A stretch of DNA of 64,000 nt, taken from assembly GCA_951813545.1 (NCBI GenBank), contig OX638352.1, positions 1,178,001 to 1,242,000 on the forward strand. Reading direction: 5' to 3'. The position numbers were made by a program, and so were the translations under genes. The notes beneath the pieces are model-generated. The model was not told the origin of the DNA. It worked only from the letters and a program-made list of their open reading frames with translations, and did not search any database. Of the stretch, positions 17,884 through 26,769 are shown in pieces; the first letter of the stretch is position 1, and each line of letters starts with the position of its first letter. This DNA comes from an uncultured Poribacteria bacterium (GTDB taxonomy: Bacteria; Poribacteria; WGA-4E; WGA-3G).

Positions 17884-18996
17884 TTAAGTAACGGCTATCC
17901 CTGCCCGCAAAATGTTTATCGCAGCGTTGATGTCCCTATCGTGGTGTGAACCACATTCGGGGCATGTCCACTGCCTATCGTTCAAAGTTAGGGTCTCGTT
18001 ATGAAATCCACAATCACTACACGGTTTCGTTGTCGCCGTCCATTGACCGACTTGACGCAACTCACGCTTATGTTTTTGACACTTATACTTCAATATCTCA
18101 ACAAACTGGTAGAAGCCAAGATCCGAGACTTTACGTCCCCAAAGGCGTTTCATACCGTCAAGGTTCAGCGTTTCAATGGCAATCGTATCAAACTTCTTAC
18201 AAAGTTCAGTTGCGAGTTGCCAGTGAAAGTCTTTGCGTTGATTGGTGATTTTCCGATAGAGACGTGCGAGGCGTCGGACACACCGCCACCAACCGTTAGA
18301 ACCTTTGACTTTACGAGAAAGTTCTTTGTTGAGACGACGAAGTTTGTTCAAGGAGTGTTTCAAAGGTTGCGGGTGTTGTTTTTTCTCACCCGTGGAAAGG
18401 GTCAAGTATGCGTCTTTCATGCCGAAGTCTGCCCCTACGCTTTGACCTGTAGTGGGCAGCGGTCTAAAGTCTGTATAGGTTGTTGTAATACAAATCCAAT
18501 AGTCCCCACAAGCATCACGCTTGATTGTAATACGACGGATAGTGCCGTGCCACTGGCGGTGCTTATGAAACGTATAAGGCACTTTATCAAATCGCCACTT
18601 ACCCTTATCCCACTTGCGGAATGTAAGAGTAATGCGATTATTTTTCAGAGACCACCCCGCGTGTCCCGGAAAGGTGATAGACTTCAACTTGTGTCGCTTT
18701 TTGATTTTCGGTCTGCCACCGAGTTTCTTGAGAAACCGATCGTATGCCAAATGGATACGTTTCAACTCTTGTTGGGTGCCTTGAGACGGCAAAGCATTCC
18801 AATGAGGGTGCGTCGTCTTTTTCAAATCACTCAAGTGTGCGCACATTGCCTCATAACCGGCATACGGCAGTCCGTCTTGATACCGGTGGCGTTGCCACTT
18901 ATGAAAATACGCATGCACCTGCCACATATCGTCAAGTAGATTGCCAATGCGTATCGTGTTCGATTGTTTCCCAATCCGATATTTATAGGTTTTCAT
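17884..18996 (-). CDS. tnpB: RNA-guided endonuclease TnpB family protein
   Basis: A 370-residue OrfB/TnpB protein. The N-terminal OrfB HTH region starts MKTYKYRI. The RuvC nuclease triad is visible: Asp in VGADFGMK near 188, Glu in IETLNLDGM near 275 and Asp in HDRDINAA near 356. The zinc finger is formed by CSDCG near 327 and CPECG near 346. All key residues are present, so it should be active. TnpB cuts DNA guided by an RNA from its own transposon end and promotes transposon retention. No tnpA is adjacent. A strong candidate promoter lies 98 bases upstream. Confidence 0.93.
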   Translation of the reverse strand: MKTYKYRIGKQSNTIRIGNLLDDMWQVHAYFHKWQRHRYQDGLPYAGYEAMCAHLSDLKKTTHPHWNALPSQGTQQELKRIHLAYDRFLKKLGGRPKIKKRHKLKSITFPGHAGWSLKNNRITLTFRKWDKGKWRFDKVPYTFHKHRQWHGTIRRITIKRDACGDYWICITTTYTDFRPLPTTGQSVGADFGMKDAYLTLSTGEKKQHPQPLKHSLNKLRRLNKELSRKVKGSNGWWRCVRRLARLYRKITNQRKDFHWQLATELCKKFDTIAIETLNLDGMKRLWGRKVSDLGFYQFVEILKYKCQKHKRELRQVGQWTATTKPCSDCGFHNETLTLNDRQWTCPECGSHHDRDINAAINILRAGIAVT

Positions 18997-19038
18997 GGAC
19001 TATCAAGTATCAAGTCTTTAACCCCTAACGAGTGGGTA

Positions 19039-19079
19039 GGCAGACACGTTGTCTTGCGACAACGCTCGTTATGTCTGCC
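19039..19079 (-). repeat. Left-end hairpin of the TnpB element
   Basis: GGCAGACA at one end pairs with TGTCTGCC at the other, with an inner stem GTTGTC-TTGC-GACAAC. Such subterminal hairpins are the TnpA recognition sites of IS200/IS605 elements. Confidence 0.6.
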
Positions 19080-19093
19080 AACTTGATACGCTA

Positions 19094-19123
19094 ATTATAC
19101 TACATTTTAGCCTATTTCGTCAA
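19094..19123 (-). promoter_or_regulatory. Candidate sigma-70-type promoter for tnpB
   Basis: On the minus strand TTGACG (19123-19118), an 18-base spacer and a perfect TATAAT (19099-19094). It lies just outside the left-end hairpin and points at tnpB, which starts at 18996. Confidence 0.5.
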
Positions 19124-19421
19124 ATTTATTTCACAAGGATTACGCCTTTAGCGGGCTTATATCCCAAAGCTAAAGCGTTGGACTTTACGCCCGAATGCCC
19201 GTAAAGAGCACAATCTAAGCAATATTCAGTCCTAAAACTGTAGTTTTGATCTACATGCGGATTGGAAGAAAGGAAGCGTGGAAGCAAGCAACACGCTGGT
19301 TTGTTCCATATTTTCTTCACTTCCAATTTTCCGAAAAACTTAGAAGTTATTATTGAATATTGCTTAAGCAATATTCAATAATAATCTTCCGATTTTTTCG
19401 GCAGATGACGACACTGAGCTC

Positions 19422-19444
19422 GTAGGGGCGGGGTTTCCCCGCCC
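19422..19444 (+). repeat. GTAG-type palindrome
   Basis: GTAG followed by GGGCGGGG-TTT-CCCCGCCC, a perfect 8-bp GC stem with a TTT loop. The same architecture is seen in the core of the neighbouring MITE-like element and elsewhere in the window. Confidence 0.65.
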
Positions 19445-19489
19445 GCTATCAATGGACAATGTGCATATTTAATATTGAAACTTGCTTAA

Positions 19490-19593
19490 ATGAAGTTTAA
19501 ATAAATATTTCGGTAATTCTATCCCAAGAAATCCCTGTAGGGGCAGGTCTTGTGCCTGCCCACACATTACCGAATTAAATTCTTAATCTTCAT
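19490..19593 (+). repeat. MITE-like element with ATGAAG...CGGTAAT arms (copy A)
   Basis: Left arm 19490-19517 begins ATGAAGTTTAA and ends TTTCGGTAAT. The right arm 19566-19593 is its inverted partner (22 of 28 matches). The core contains GTAG plus the palindrome GGGCAGG...CCTGCCC (19537-19561). The arms match those of the element at 62361-62476 in reverse orientation (26 and 27 of 28 positions), while the cores are different. Confidence 0.8.
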
Positions 19594-19704
19594 ACAGATT
19601 GTGCTACAAAGATAGCAACTTAGGTTAGAAAGCCAACCAACGAGCAGGCTTGGAATCTCAAACGGGTCTTATTGCCAAACCTCTCTGATTAACCGCAAGG
19701 AAAA

Positions 19705-20157
19705 TTAAAAGAACTGTTTGTTGCTATCCAATAAAATGGTGACGGGACCGTCGTTAACGAGTTGGACATCCATCATCGCTTGAAAGGTACCACCTTGTGT
19801 TGGAACGTTCTGCTGCTCTAAGGCGGTGATGAACTGTTCATAAAGAGCGTTCGCGACTTCCGGACGAGCAGCATTGATAAAACTCGGTCGCCTGCCTTTG
19901 CGGCAATCGCCATAGAGCGTGAATTGTGAAACAACAAGGGCAGCCCCGCCCATTTCAAGAAGTGAACGATTCATTTTACCCGCTTCATCTTCAAAGATAC
20001 GCAAGTTAGCGACCTTGTTAGCAATATACTCCAATTCCGTTGCGGTATCGTCATGAGCAACACCGAGGAAGACAAGCACCCCCGCTCCGATTTCAGAGAC
20101 GAGTTCACCCTCCACCCTAACACTCGCTGATTTGACACGCTGGACAACTGCTCGCAT
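19705..20157 (-). CDS. dtd: D-aminoacyl-tRNA deacylase
   Basis: A 150-residue protein matching DTD along its full length: [15 protein letters not shown] start, the [17 protein letters not shown] block at 78-95 with the catalytic-site motif, and a C-terminal cross-subunit [11 protein letters not shown] loop near 135. DTD removes D-amino acids wrongly loaded on tRNA. The leader just before the ATG (CGCAAGGAAAAATTAAAAA) is nearly identical to those of hisB and the ABC permease at 52705-53934, which carry the 108-bp repeat. Confidence 0.95.
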   Translation of the reverse strand: MRAVVQRVKSASVRVEGELVSEIGAGVLVFLGVAHDDTATELEYIANKVANLRIFEDEAGKMNRSLLEMGGAALVVSQFTLYGDCRKGRRPSFINAARPEVANALYEQFITALEQQNVPTQGGTFQAMMDVQLVNDGPVTILLDSNKQFF

Positions 20158-20362
20158 TTTTTAATTTTTCCTTGCGGGTAAGGAACGCGGTTTAAGGCGT
20201 TGACGTTTTCTGTGTTCGTGCTGAAGAAACTCCCCAGCAAAAACACCTCCACTACGTTACGGACTACTGATTAGTTGATATCGGACGGGGATGGACTCTG
20301 ATTGTGGGATACTGCTTGCATCTTTATTAATTTTTTCCTGGTAATTCCTCCGATTTCTTATA

Positions 20363-21382
20363 CTAAAAGAGCAAGTTTCCCTCATCAATCGCCTGTGCTT
20401 TCTCGCCGCCGAAGGTTAAGTTAAACAGAAACCCGGGTTGGCTGTTGAATCCGAGTTGAAACGCAAGTGTATTTGAGATTTCATAGCGGAACGCAACCCC
20501 AATGAGGTTGGTCACGTGCACACCTGCGTACGGGAGTTCACGTGAGAAATCAGCCACCAACCACATATTATCTGAAACAGCGACTTCACCACCGACTTGC
20601 CAGTTGAGGGTGAAAAAATCCGTTGTTTTGAGTGCTTTTGACGTTAAAAAGATTCCAACGCCCGCATGGAGTTTAAAAAGACTACCGAGTCTCTGAGTGC
20701 CCACCAAATAGGTATTGATACCTAAAAATGGGAACCCATCGGCGGGACTATGGTCAAGAAACTCATTGTCCGAATTGAGCCGATCATCAGCAGTGAACCC
20801 GAACTGTGCGTCCCCACCGAGAGAGATACTGGGGAGGTTATCATTCCGATCCGGTTTGATGTTATACTTAAGCCCGATAACACCGTCAAACAGCGGTTGG
20901 TCGTAGACGCGGCGATTGATATTTGGTTCGGCACTGGTTTCTGTGGCGGTATTATAGAAATCATGAACGACTTTCCGCACGCCGCCTGTCGAAAATGTAC
21001 CCCCAAGCACGAGATCCAGTTCGTCGCTTAAACCGTAAGTGAATCTGACGGGTACAAGGAAAGTCTCGATTTGGAATGTCACACGATGGGACTCTTCAAA
21101 CCCACCGATGTCAACCCTCTGGCTTAGATCCGGTAGTAGATCTACCTTGGAGTATTGAAGTATCCCAAACGTAGTACTAGAACCCCCTTTACCCATCGGT
21201 TCCGCTGTCTGAATCGTACTGAGATGCGAAATAGCAGGCAACTGTGCCCAAAGCGGTGTCGCTATTCCGACGAAAAGAAATAAGGTAAAAATAACACGAA
21301 TGAAGGCTTGTGTGTGGTGCTGTCTTTTTTTTCGTTCATAGCTTATAAGCCCAAAACTTTCGCCAGAAAAATTAGCGTACAT
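20363..21382 (-). CDS. Outer-membrane beta-barrel-like protein
   Basis: The ATG at 21382 has AAGGA about 8 bases upstream. The 339-residue protein has a signal peptide: a long basic start, hydrophobic residues about 28-46 and cleavage after LWAQ. The rest is a run of alternating amphipathic strands (VRFTYGLSDELDLVLGG, LGGDAQFGFT, VGVAF-type segments) rich in Gly and aromatics, as in 12-14-strand barrels. It ends in an LLF terminus. It probably sits in the outer membrane. It is followed in sequence by two more envelope genes transcribed towards it. Confidence 0.7.
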   Translation of the reverse strand: MYANFSGESFGLISYERKKRQHHTQAFIRVIFTLFLFVGIATPLWAQLPAISHLSTIQTAEPMGKGGSSTTFGILQYSKVDLLPDLSQRVDIGGFEESHRVTFQIETFLVPVRFTYGLSDELDLVLGGTFSTGGVRKVVHDFYNTATETSAEPNINRRVYDQPLFDGVIGLKYNIKPDRNDNLPSISLGGDAQFGFTADDRLNSDNEFLDHSPADGFPFLGINTYLVGTQRLGSLFKLHAGVGIFLTSKALKTTDFFTLNWQVGGEVAVSDNMWLVADFSRELPYAGVHVTNLIGVAFRYEISNTLAFQLGFNSQPGFLFNLTFGGEKAQAIDEGNLLF

Positions 21383-21438
21383 AGATTTATCCTTTAGTGT
21401 TATATCGTTATTCAAAGTTCTTTGCCGAAGCGGTCCAA

Positions 21439-22554
21439 CTATTGCGATTGCGCTTCCACGAGCGCGCTTTCGTCCCGTCGTCCATCAGGTCCAGATGTAT
21501 TATCAAAGGCTGTTATGTAGTATCGCTTAAATTCGAGTGATTGTCCGACAAGAATCGGGTCTTCGCCAGGGATGGTGAAGCTGCGATCCTTAGGTCCAAC
21601 AGCTGGACGAGGGAGCAGTTTCCCGGCTGCATCTTTGGTATAGAGTTGATACCCAGCGAGATCCAGTTCAGTGTTTGGTGTCCATGAGATGAATGCATCG
21701 TATTTCGTATTAAACAGGGAGCGCGGTAAGTAACGCACCCGAACGTTTTTTGGAGGTGCCGGTGGCACATTTGGCACTGCTGCAGTGATCGTCGTGATTG
21801 CCTCTGCTCCGAACTCATCAACGCCAGCAACGCGATAGACCTTCCGGGTACCATCAACTTTGAAGTCGTGGTCAAAATAATAGAGGCGATCTCGCTTCGG
21901 TTCGGCAACCAACTTAAAACGTAGCGGTTTATCATCTTCAGTGTCAAGCGCAGCGTAGACGCGAAAAATAGAAAAATCGTAAGGGAACTCATAACCTTCC
22001 CAAAAGAGTTTAATGGTGAGATCCGTTGGGTCACCGAGCGTTACAGTAGGGACAGGCGGCGGAACACTTGGTGTTGCGAGAGCAGTTTTCCAGACGCGGA
22101 GCGGTTCTTCATCTTCAGCAGGTGGATTTGCTGGATCCGGTGTTTCAACACCATTGATGTCAACGTAAGTGATGCGATATTCATAAGCAAGGACCCGTCC
22201 AGACGCATCACGCCGATCATTTTCAAGGTTTTGAGTGTCAATAAACTCGTTTGCGGGTGCATCAATAGCTCCGACCTGTGTGAACTCTGTATCCGTCTCG
22301 CCCGTAGAGCGTCTGTAGATACGGTATGCTTTGATGCCTTCCTGCCCGGTGTCGTCCCACGTGACCCGCACCTGCTTATCGCCTGCATAGAGTGTGAGAC
22401 CGTCTGGGGCACCAGAGGTTCGTAGATTCTCAGGGTCAAGAGGGTTCGCGAAATCCTCGCTACTTGTGCAGGCACTAAACAGAATAGATGTAAAGAGTAC
22501 AGAGAGGCTTAACACAGCAATCTTGCCGTTGAACAACCTATCGAATGGACGCAT
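21439..22554 (-). CDS. Lipoprotein with fibronectin type III-like domains
   Basis: The start at 22554 has AAGGAGG 8 bases before it. The 371-residue protein has a lipoprotein signal ending SILFSAC near residue 29. Two or three FN3-like domains follow, recognised from VRVTWDDTG...KAYRIYR near 65 and DAFISWTPNTELDLAGYQLY near 285. Such proteins are surface or periplasmic and bind partners or polysaccharides. It lies 57 bases upstream of the barrel gene on the same strand, so the two may form a module. Confidence 0.8.
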   Translation of the reverse strand: MRPFDRLFNGKIAVLSLSVLFTSILFSACTSSEDFANPLDPENLRTSGAPDGLTLYAGDKQVRVTWDDTGQEGIKAYRIYRRSTGETDTEFTQVGAIDAPANEFIDTQNLENDRRDASGRVLAYEYRITYVDINGVETPDPANPPAEDEEPLRVWKTALATPSVPPPVPTVTLGDPTDLTIKLFWEGYEFPYDFSIFRVYAALDTEDDKPLRFKLVAEPKRDRLYYFDHDFKVDGTRKVYRVAGVDEFGAEAITTITAAVPNVPPAPPKNVRVRYLPRSLFNTKYDAFISWTPNTELDLAGYQLYTKDAAGKLLPRPAVGPKDRSFTIPGEDPILVGQSLEFKRYYITAFDNTSGPDGRRDESALVEAQSQ

Positions 22555-22655
22555 AACTTTTTCCTCCTTAAAACGACACAATCATAACCAACATTCTTTA
22601 GACGAACCGAAACCGAAATTTTTTTGCTGTCAAAATCGGAATGGAAATCCGATCA

Positions 22656-23198
22656 CTAAAAAAAGCGCAGAAGACTCAGGCTCGCGCTTCGAGTTCGGAA
22701 ATCATAGTGTGGACGCAACTGGAACGAGGTACGTGGAAGTAGCAGATTTGTATTTCCAGAGAGACGATTTACGAAACCGCCAGCGTACGCCCGTGGTATC
22801 TCCATCGGGGCTTGTAAGCCGTGTGTTGAAGAGACTGCCTCATCCACAAGTTCCGGTGTATTCAATTGACTATAAATCGAGAAAAGTACGGCAAGTCCTA
22901 TGCATCCGAAACCAGCACGGGACACAATAGTGCTCGCATTTTTTCTCGAGAGGAACGCATCCTTGTGCGCTTGGATGTCTGCTTGGATTGCGGCGTTGAG
23001 ATAGGCATCATAACGGTCTTGGGCGGAGGCTTTGAGAAAATTTCCCCCAAATTGGAGACCCATACCGGAGGCAAAGAGCGCGATTGATAGCACACGCGAG
23101 CGGCGTGCAGCATCCGCATGTTGACTTGTTAAGATGAAAATAAAAACGCAACTGCACACAAAGGCGATGTATTTTTCAAAGGGACTATAACGTTTCAT
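22656..23198 (-). CDS. Small membrane/envelope protein of unknown function
   Basis: A 180-residue protein with an N-terminal signal (residues 8-30, ending HADA), an amphipathic FASGMGLQFGGNFLKASAQDRYDAYLNAA segment and a second hydrophobic stretch near 95-110. It is the first gene of an apparent minus-strand trio with the FN3 lipoprotein and barrel genes. No family was recognised. The C-terminus (LRPHYDFRTRSASLSLLRFF) looks like a final barrel strand. Confidence 0.6.
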   Translation of the reverse strand: MKRYSPFEKYIAFVCSCVFIFILTSQHADAARRSRVLSIALFASGMGLQFGGNFLKASAQDRYDAYLNAAIQADIQAHKDAFLSRKNASTIVSRAGFGCIGLAVLFSIYSQLNTPELVDEAVSSTHGLQAPMEIPRAYAGGFVNRLSGNTNLLLPRTSFQLRPHYDFRTRSASLSLLRFF

Positions 23199-23832
23199 GT
23201 CAAGTCTGTTCCTTTTACAAGAAAGATTCTGTTTCCGTAACGATTCTGTTGCTATAAAGTTTACCTCATTTTTTACGGAAAGTCAATGGTTTTGTTCTAC
23301 AGCCAGAGGTATCCAATTGTCCCGTAAGAGGAATTTCTAACCCTTATCTTCCTACTCTTTGTTTAAGATAACATAATAGAATTTTTTAATATCTTATAAG
23401 TTAATTAACACTTCTCCAATGAACCTCAAATTCTTGCCCTCAAGCAAGAATTTGATTCGCACTAATACTTCTATTGGCGTTAGGCACTACTTACATTTAC
23501 CCTCTTTTTTGCCAATTTCTATTTTTCAAAACTAGGGCAAGATAGGGCAATAATTTGTTTCGCAGATAACAACAGACAATTCCATTTATCAACGACCTGT
23601 TTTCTTGAAATTTATCGGGTTTCTACCAGGTAGAAAACCGAATATCTCTGGCCGTAATAGCGATTTCTTTGACATTCGGAAAATTATATAGTAAAATTAA
23701 AGAGAACCTTTTCATTATAGAGATTGTCTTAATTACAAATAAACACCTATACTCAATCTGCAACCCTGCCTTTTATGAAGTGGTGCGCTTAAGAAGTGCG
23801 CCTCGAAAATGGAAACAATGGAGGAAAAGCAA
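23199..23832. other. AT-rich intergenic region with two hairpins
   Basis: A 634-base gap between divergent genes with no coding signal. It has a perfect 10-bp hairpin AAATTCTTGC/GCAAGAATTT (23428-23453), a second hairpin GGTTTCTACC-A-GGTAGAAAACC (23618-23639), and a good promoter candidate at 23669. The hairpins could be operator or terminator sites; neither has a following T-run. Confidence 0.5.
23669..23697 (+). promoter_or_regulatory. Candidate sigma-70-type promoter
   Basis: A perfect TTGACA (23669-23674), 17-base spacer and TAAAAT (23692-23697), 135 bases upstream of the GspC/PilP-like gene. A hairpin (23618-23639) lies 30 bases before the -35 box. Confidence 0.5.
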
Positions 23833-24672
23833 ATGGAATTAAAAAGTGCTAATAATCGGAGCGGTCTCATTGCAAAAATAGGAATCAGTTGTGTCGTCTG
23901 TTTTCTCCTTGGTTTTGGGATACTGCTCTACGCGCAAGATAAAACAAAAGCGGAGTTCATTGGCACAAAACCGGAAATGAACGCTGCTAAAATGAAAGAG
24001 ATGAATGCTACCAAAATGGAGGCGATGGCTAAAGCGAAGGAACAAGCCGCAGGACGAGGCAATAGAGCCTGGGGACGCCAAAACCGTGGTAGAGCGGAAG
24101 TGGACTTCGGAGAGAACGAGGCATTTTACAAAACAATTATTGACAATAATCTCTTTCGACCGCTGGGGTGGACCCCACCAAACAACGAACCCGCATACAG
24201 TTTGGTCGGGACCGCCGTTGACGCAAACGGCACAATATCACAAGCGACACTACTCGAAAAAAGATCTAACCGATATCATTTTGTCACGATAGGAACAAAA
24301 CTCGGCGATATGACAGTAAAGGACATTCAAGCGAAACAGGTAACTTTGGACAAAGCCGGAAAGCCAGTCACACTGAAAACAGGGACCCTACAGTTTCTCA
24401 CGACGAGTCGGGGACGTGAGGGTAGCAGAGGTGGAGAAGGTGGCGGAGGTGATTCCGAAAAAGAGGACAATAATGGTGGACAAAACCGAGCCAATAACGC
24501 TAAAAATTCCGGACAAATGGCCCAGCAAAAACAAGCTGCTGCTCAACAGCAATGGAGACAGGAAATGATGGAGAAAATGAAGGAAGCTTCAGCAGAGGAA
24601 CGGCGAGAGATGGCGGAGCAGTTCCGTAGGCGACGCGGTGAAAACAGACGCGGACGCGGGCGCGATAGATAG
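23833..24672 (+). CDS. GspC/PilP-like periplasmic protein with basic C-terminus
   Basis: The start was set at the ATG at 23833, 8 bases after GGAGG; in-frame ATGs at 23809 and 23818 lack such a site. The 279-residue protein has one N-terminal transmembrane segment (residues about 15-34). A domain near 95-190 has the pattern IIDNNLFRPLGW, YSLVGTA, VTIGTKLG and VTLDKAGKPVTL, like the homology region of type II secretion GspC and type IV pilus PilP. A Gly/Asn-rich linker and a helical, Arg-rich tail (near 235-279) follow. No other secretion genes are nearby. Confidence 0.7.
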   Translation: MELKSANNRSGLIAKIGISCVVCFLLGFGILLYAQDKTKAEFIGTKPEMNAAKMKEMNATKMEAMAKAKEQAAGRGNRAWGRQNRGRAEVDFGENEAFYKTIIDNNLFRPLGWTPPNNEPAYSLVGTAVDANGTISQATLLEKRSNRYHFVTIGTKLGDMTVKDIQAKQVTLDKAGKPVTLKTGTLQFLTTSRGREGSRGGEGGGGDSEKEDNNGGQNRANNAKNSGQMAQQKQAAAQQQWRQEMMEKMKEASAEERREMAEQFRRRRGENRRGRGRDR

Positions 24673-24708
24673 ACGCTCGGTTGCTCAGGACTTATACACA
24701 GAAAAATA

Positions 24709-24738
24709 AAAAGGCGCGATTTGAAACCGCGCCTTTTT
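24709..24738 (+). terminator. Rho-independent terminator, probably bidirectional
   Basis: AAAAGGCGCG and CGCGCCTTTTT around a short loop form a strong stem flanked by A and T runs. It lies between the convergent genes ending at 24672 and 24754 and can serve both. Confidence 0.8.
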
Positions 24739-24753
24739 ACTTTCATCGAATAA

Positions 24754-25572
24754 CTACGCTGCTTCTTGGGCGTTCTTTGGCATATTCTCAAGGCGAGAGA
24801 GCCAGTAACCGACATCAAACGAGTCATCACCGATAAGGAAGCGCCACTGCTTGATGCGGTTGACGATCTCAAGCCGCACATCGTTTCCATACCATCTGTG
24901 GTTCCTGCCCAAAACGCCGTGGACTGCTGCTGTGTCCATATCGTCTGTGTTCCAGAGTTGACACTGGCGTACCGTCGGGTTGAGGCGGAGTTTAAACATG
25001 TAGCGCGTCTGATCGGTCAGATTCGGTTGTGCGCAGTGCCACATCCCGTGATGCACGACAAAAAGCGTGCCTGCGTTACAAGCGATGGGCAACTGTCCAA
25101 GGAAGTTTTGATAACGCGCGATGTCCGTCTCACAGACACGGCGATAGTGACTCCCCGGTAGAATCATGGTTCCGCCCATTTCGCGCGGTGTATCGTGCGA
25201 GAAATAGAAGAATTGGATGTCGAAATGCATCCGCAGGTCAATAATCGCATCGGCGTGCCAAATTTGCCCGACATCGTTTTGCGGACGCACGATATGAACT
25301 GCATGATGGTCATAGAGTGGGTCTTCACCAACCAAGCTGTCGACAATGCCCTGCACTTCGGGAAGTCGAAAGACTTTGCCGACCGCGGAGTCATCATCCC
25401 AGACTTCGTTTAAAACCGTGCCACCGCGACCGCGCACAATAATCCCTTCTTCCATTTCCGCATGTGCGGCTTCATTTAATTCGCGAGGGATTAATTCATC
25501 GAAACGCAGGTAACCGTCCGCAACGAAGTTCGCCATCTGTTCCGTATTGAGTAAATACTTTTTGTCAATCAT
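24754..25572 (-). CDS. Phytanoyl-CoA dioxygenase (PhyH) family protein
   Basis: The ATG at 25572 has GGAGG upstream; the frame is open to 25605. The 272-residue protein is a Fe(II)/2-oxoglutarate dioxygenase-like cupin. The proximal iron motif HxD is visible in QIWHAD near 108, the distal histidine in VVHHGMWHCAQPN near 195, and the 2-oxoglutarate-binding Arg in TRYMFKLR. So all facial-triad residues are present, unlike the paralogues at 34975 and 35947. It would hydroxylate an unknown small substrate. Confidence 0.88.
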   Translation of the reverse strand: MIDKKYLLNTEQMANFVADGYLRFDELIPRELNEAAHAEMEEGIIVRGRGGTVLNEVWDDDSAVGKVFRLPEVQGIVDSLVGEDPLYDHHAVHIVRPQNDVGQIWHADAIIDLRMHFDIQFFYFSHDTPREMGGTMILPGSHYRRVCETDIARYQNFLGQLPIACNAGTLFVVHHGMWHCAQPNLTDQTRYMFKLRLNPTVRQCQLWNTDDMDTAAVHGVLGRNHRWYGNDVRLEIVNRIKQWRFLIGDDSFDVGYWLSRLENMPKNAQEAA

Positions 25573-25668
25573 TAGATCGCCTCCAAGTTTACCCCTTAAG
25601 GGCAAATTTATTTTTTGCCTTGCACAAAATTTTTGTCTAAGCTACAACGCCAATGGATTCCTTTAAAA

Positions 25669-26412
25669 CTAAAACCCTTTTAAGCTTCCCCAAGTCGTCG
25701 CGAGTTTCGCCTGAGGTGTTACCGAGAACTGTCCTTGGTTTGAGATGTCCTTGCCAGTAATCACCATATTATCGAATCTTGCCGTATAACTCGAGATTAC
25801 CACACCTACACCACCTGTCCGGAATTGAAAAGCCTCACCTTTGGCTTTTAGCGCATCCTCATTATTAGCCCACTCATCTGTGGCTTTTAGAACCTGTTTA
25901 CCGTTAATCCAGAAGGTGAAGACGTTTTCATCTACTTGGAACTTCATCGTAGACCATCTTTTTAATTTCAACAACGAGTTGACTTCAGAGCCGAAGACCC
26001 AAAAATTATTGTCGTGAAAAGCACCGCCAAAACAGACTACATGTGATCCATCCTCATCTAAAGGGAAAGGGGCATCCCCAATCATACTAACTATCGCAGC
26101 AGTTCCGTGGACCCGCGCAGCAATTCCAATACTTCCGGCACCGTGTTTCTGGAGCGGCTTGACATCAAATTCTATAGTGTAATTGCGCCATTTTTCATCT
26201 CCCATCGTTAGGAAACGAAATAATCCCCCAGGGTTTGTTCCGTGAAGTTCTCCATCAATAATCTCCCAAGAATCGGGATTAGCCTCAAAATCACTCTGGA
26301 TGAGTTGCTCCCATCCATCAAGATTTCTCCCATTAAATTTTTCGACAAACGTACCTGCCAAAGCAGAGAAAGTTAAAAGAAACATAGTTAGTCCAATGAT
26401 TACTGGCCTCAT
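25669..26412 (-). CDS. Secreted 3-keto-disaccharide hydrolase/DUF1080-like protein
   Basis: Start at the ATG at 26412, after GGAGAGGAG. The 247-residue protein has a signal peptide (ending SALA near 19) and a single concanavalin-like jelly-roll: FNGRNLDGWE near 25, SWEIIDGELHG near 45, YTIEFDVKP near 77 and FWINGKQV near 165. This is the pattern of DUF1080/3-keto-disaccharide hydrolase domains. It ends with the motif KLATTWGSLKGF, which is echoed by KLVTTWSQIK in the LamG protein at 26770-27555, a possible shared tail. It is exported to the periplasm or surface. Confidence 0.78.
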   Translation of the reverse strand: MRPVIIGLTMFLLTFSALAGTFVEKFNGRNLDGWEQLIQSDFEANPDSWEIIDGELHGTNPGGLFRFLTMGDEKWRNYTIEFDVKPLQKHGAGSIGIAARVHGTAAIVSMIGDAPFPLDEDGSHVVCFGGAFHDNNFWVFGSEVNSLLKLKRWSTMKFQVDENVFTFWINGKQVLKATDEWANNEDALKAKGEAFQFRTGGVGVVISSYTARFDNMVITGKDISNQGQFSVTPQAKLATTWGSLKGF

Positions 26413-26452
26413 GATGCTCCTCTCCTTCATCGATTTTTCGATCCAAAGGGGT

Positions 26453-26737
26453 TCAAGATTCGGTTAACTTCACGAGTTTTTCAAGGATATACTCAAACCT
26501 GAGATATGAGGTATGATATTCCATGCCCGGATAGGCAGGGAATTGTTGTGGAAACTGAATCACCCGCCAACCGTCTCGCATAGCTTCCACAACCGAACTA
26601 TAGGGCGGTGCCTCGCTGTCACCTGTCGTATACCGTTTTTCACCTGTACCATCGTACATTGCCCAAGCGACAACACCGCTATTTAAGTCAGGTGTGTGCA
26701 GATGGAGTACAAGCAGTTGTTGTCTTAATTCAGACAT
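26453..26737 (-). CDS. Hypothetical small protein
   Basis: A 94-residue protein of unknown function between two secreted jelly-roll genes on the same strand. It has a mostly polar sequence with a VVAWAMYDGTGEKRYTTGD segment and a C-terminal amphipathic helix. AAGGAG lies about 14 bases before the ATG, a long spacing. No signal peptide was seen. No family was recognised. Confidence 0.6.
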   Translation of the reverse strand: MSELRQQLLVLHLHTPDLNSGVVAWAMYDGTGEKRYTTGDSEAPPYSSVVEAMRDGWRVIQFPQQFPAYPGMEYHTSYLRFEYILEKLVKLTES

Positions 26738-26769
26738 AGTATGAGTGTATTCTCCTTATTTCTTGGAAT

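Larger units (their letters stand above)
17750..19080 (-). mobile_element. TnpB-only IS200/IS605-type element
   Basis: It holds one gene, tnpB, between a right-end hairpin (around 17765-17790) and a left-end hairpin (19039-19079). No Y1 transposase gene (tnpA) is present on either side, so the element is non-autonomous and depends on TnpA in trans. The exact ends are not fixed from sequence alone. Confidence 0.7.
19124..19704. other. Intergenic region with stacked repeats
   Basis: About 580 bases without a convincing gene. An 81-codon minus-strand frame (19126-19371) overlaps an imperfect hairpin (CTTTAGC...GCTAAAG) and is not recognised. A perfect palindrome (19422-19444) and a MITE-like element (19490-19593) follow, then about 110 bases before the end of dtd. 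Confidence 0.5.

Noticed and set aside
18001..18939. 312-codon plus-strand frame
   Set aside because: Antisense to tnpB, whose catalytic residues and length fit the minus strand.
19126..19371. 81-codon minus-strand frame upstream of the TnpB promoter
   Set aside because: Overlaps hairpins; the translation has no recognised domain, and it may be an old transposon end. Kept as part of the repeat region only.
21513..22034. 173-codon minus-strand frame
   Set aside because: Out-of-frame shadow of the FN3 lipoprotein gene; no start signal or domain.
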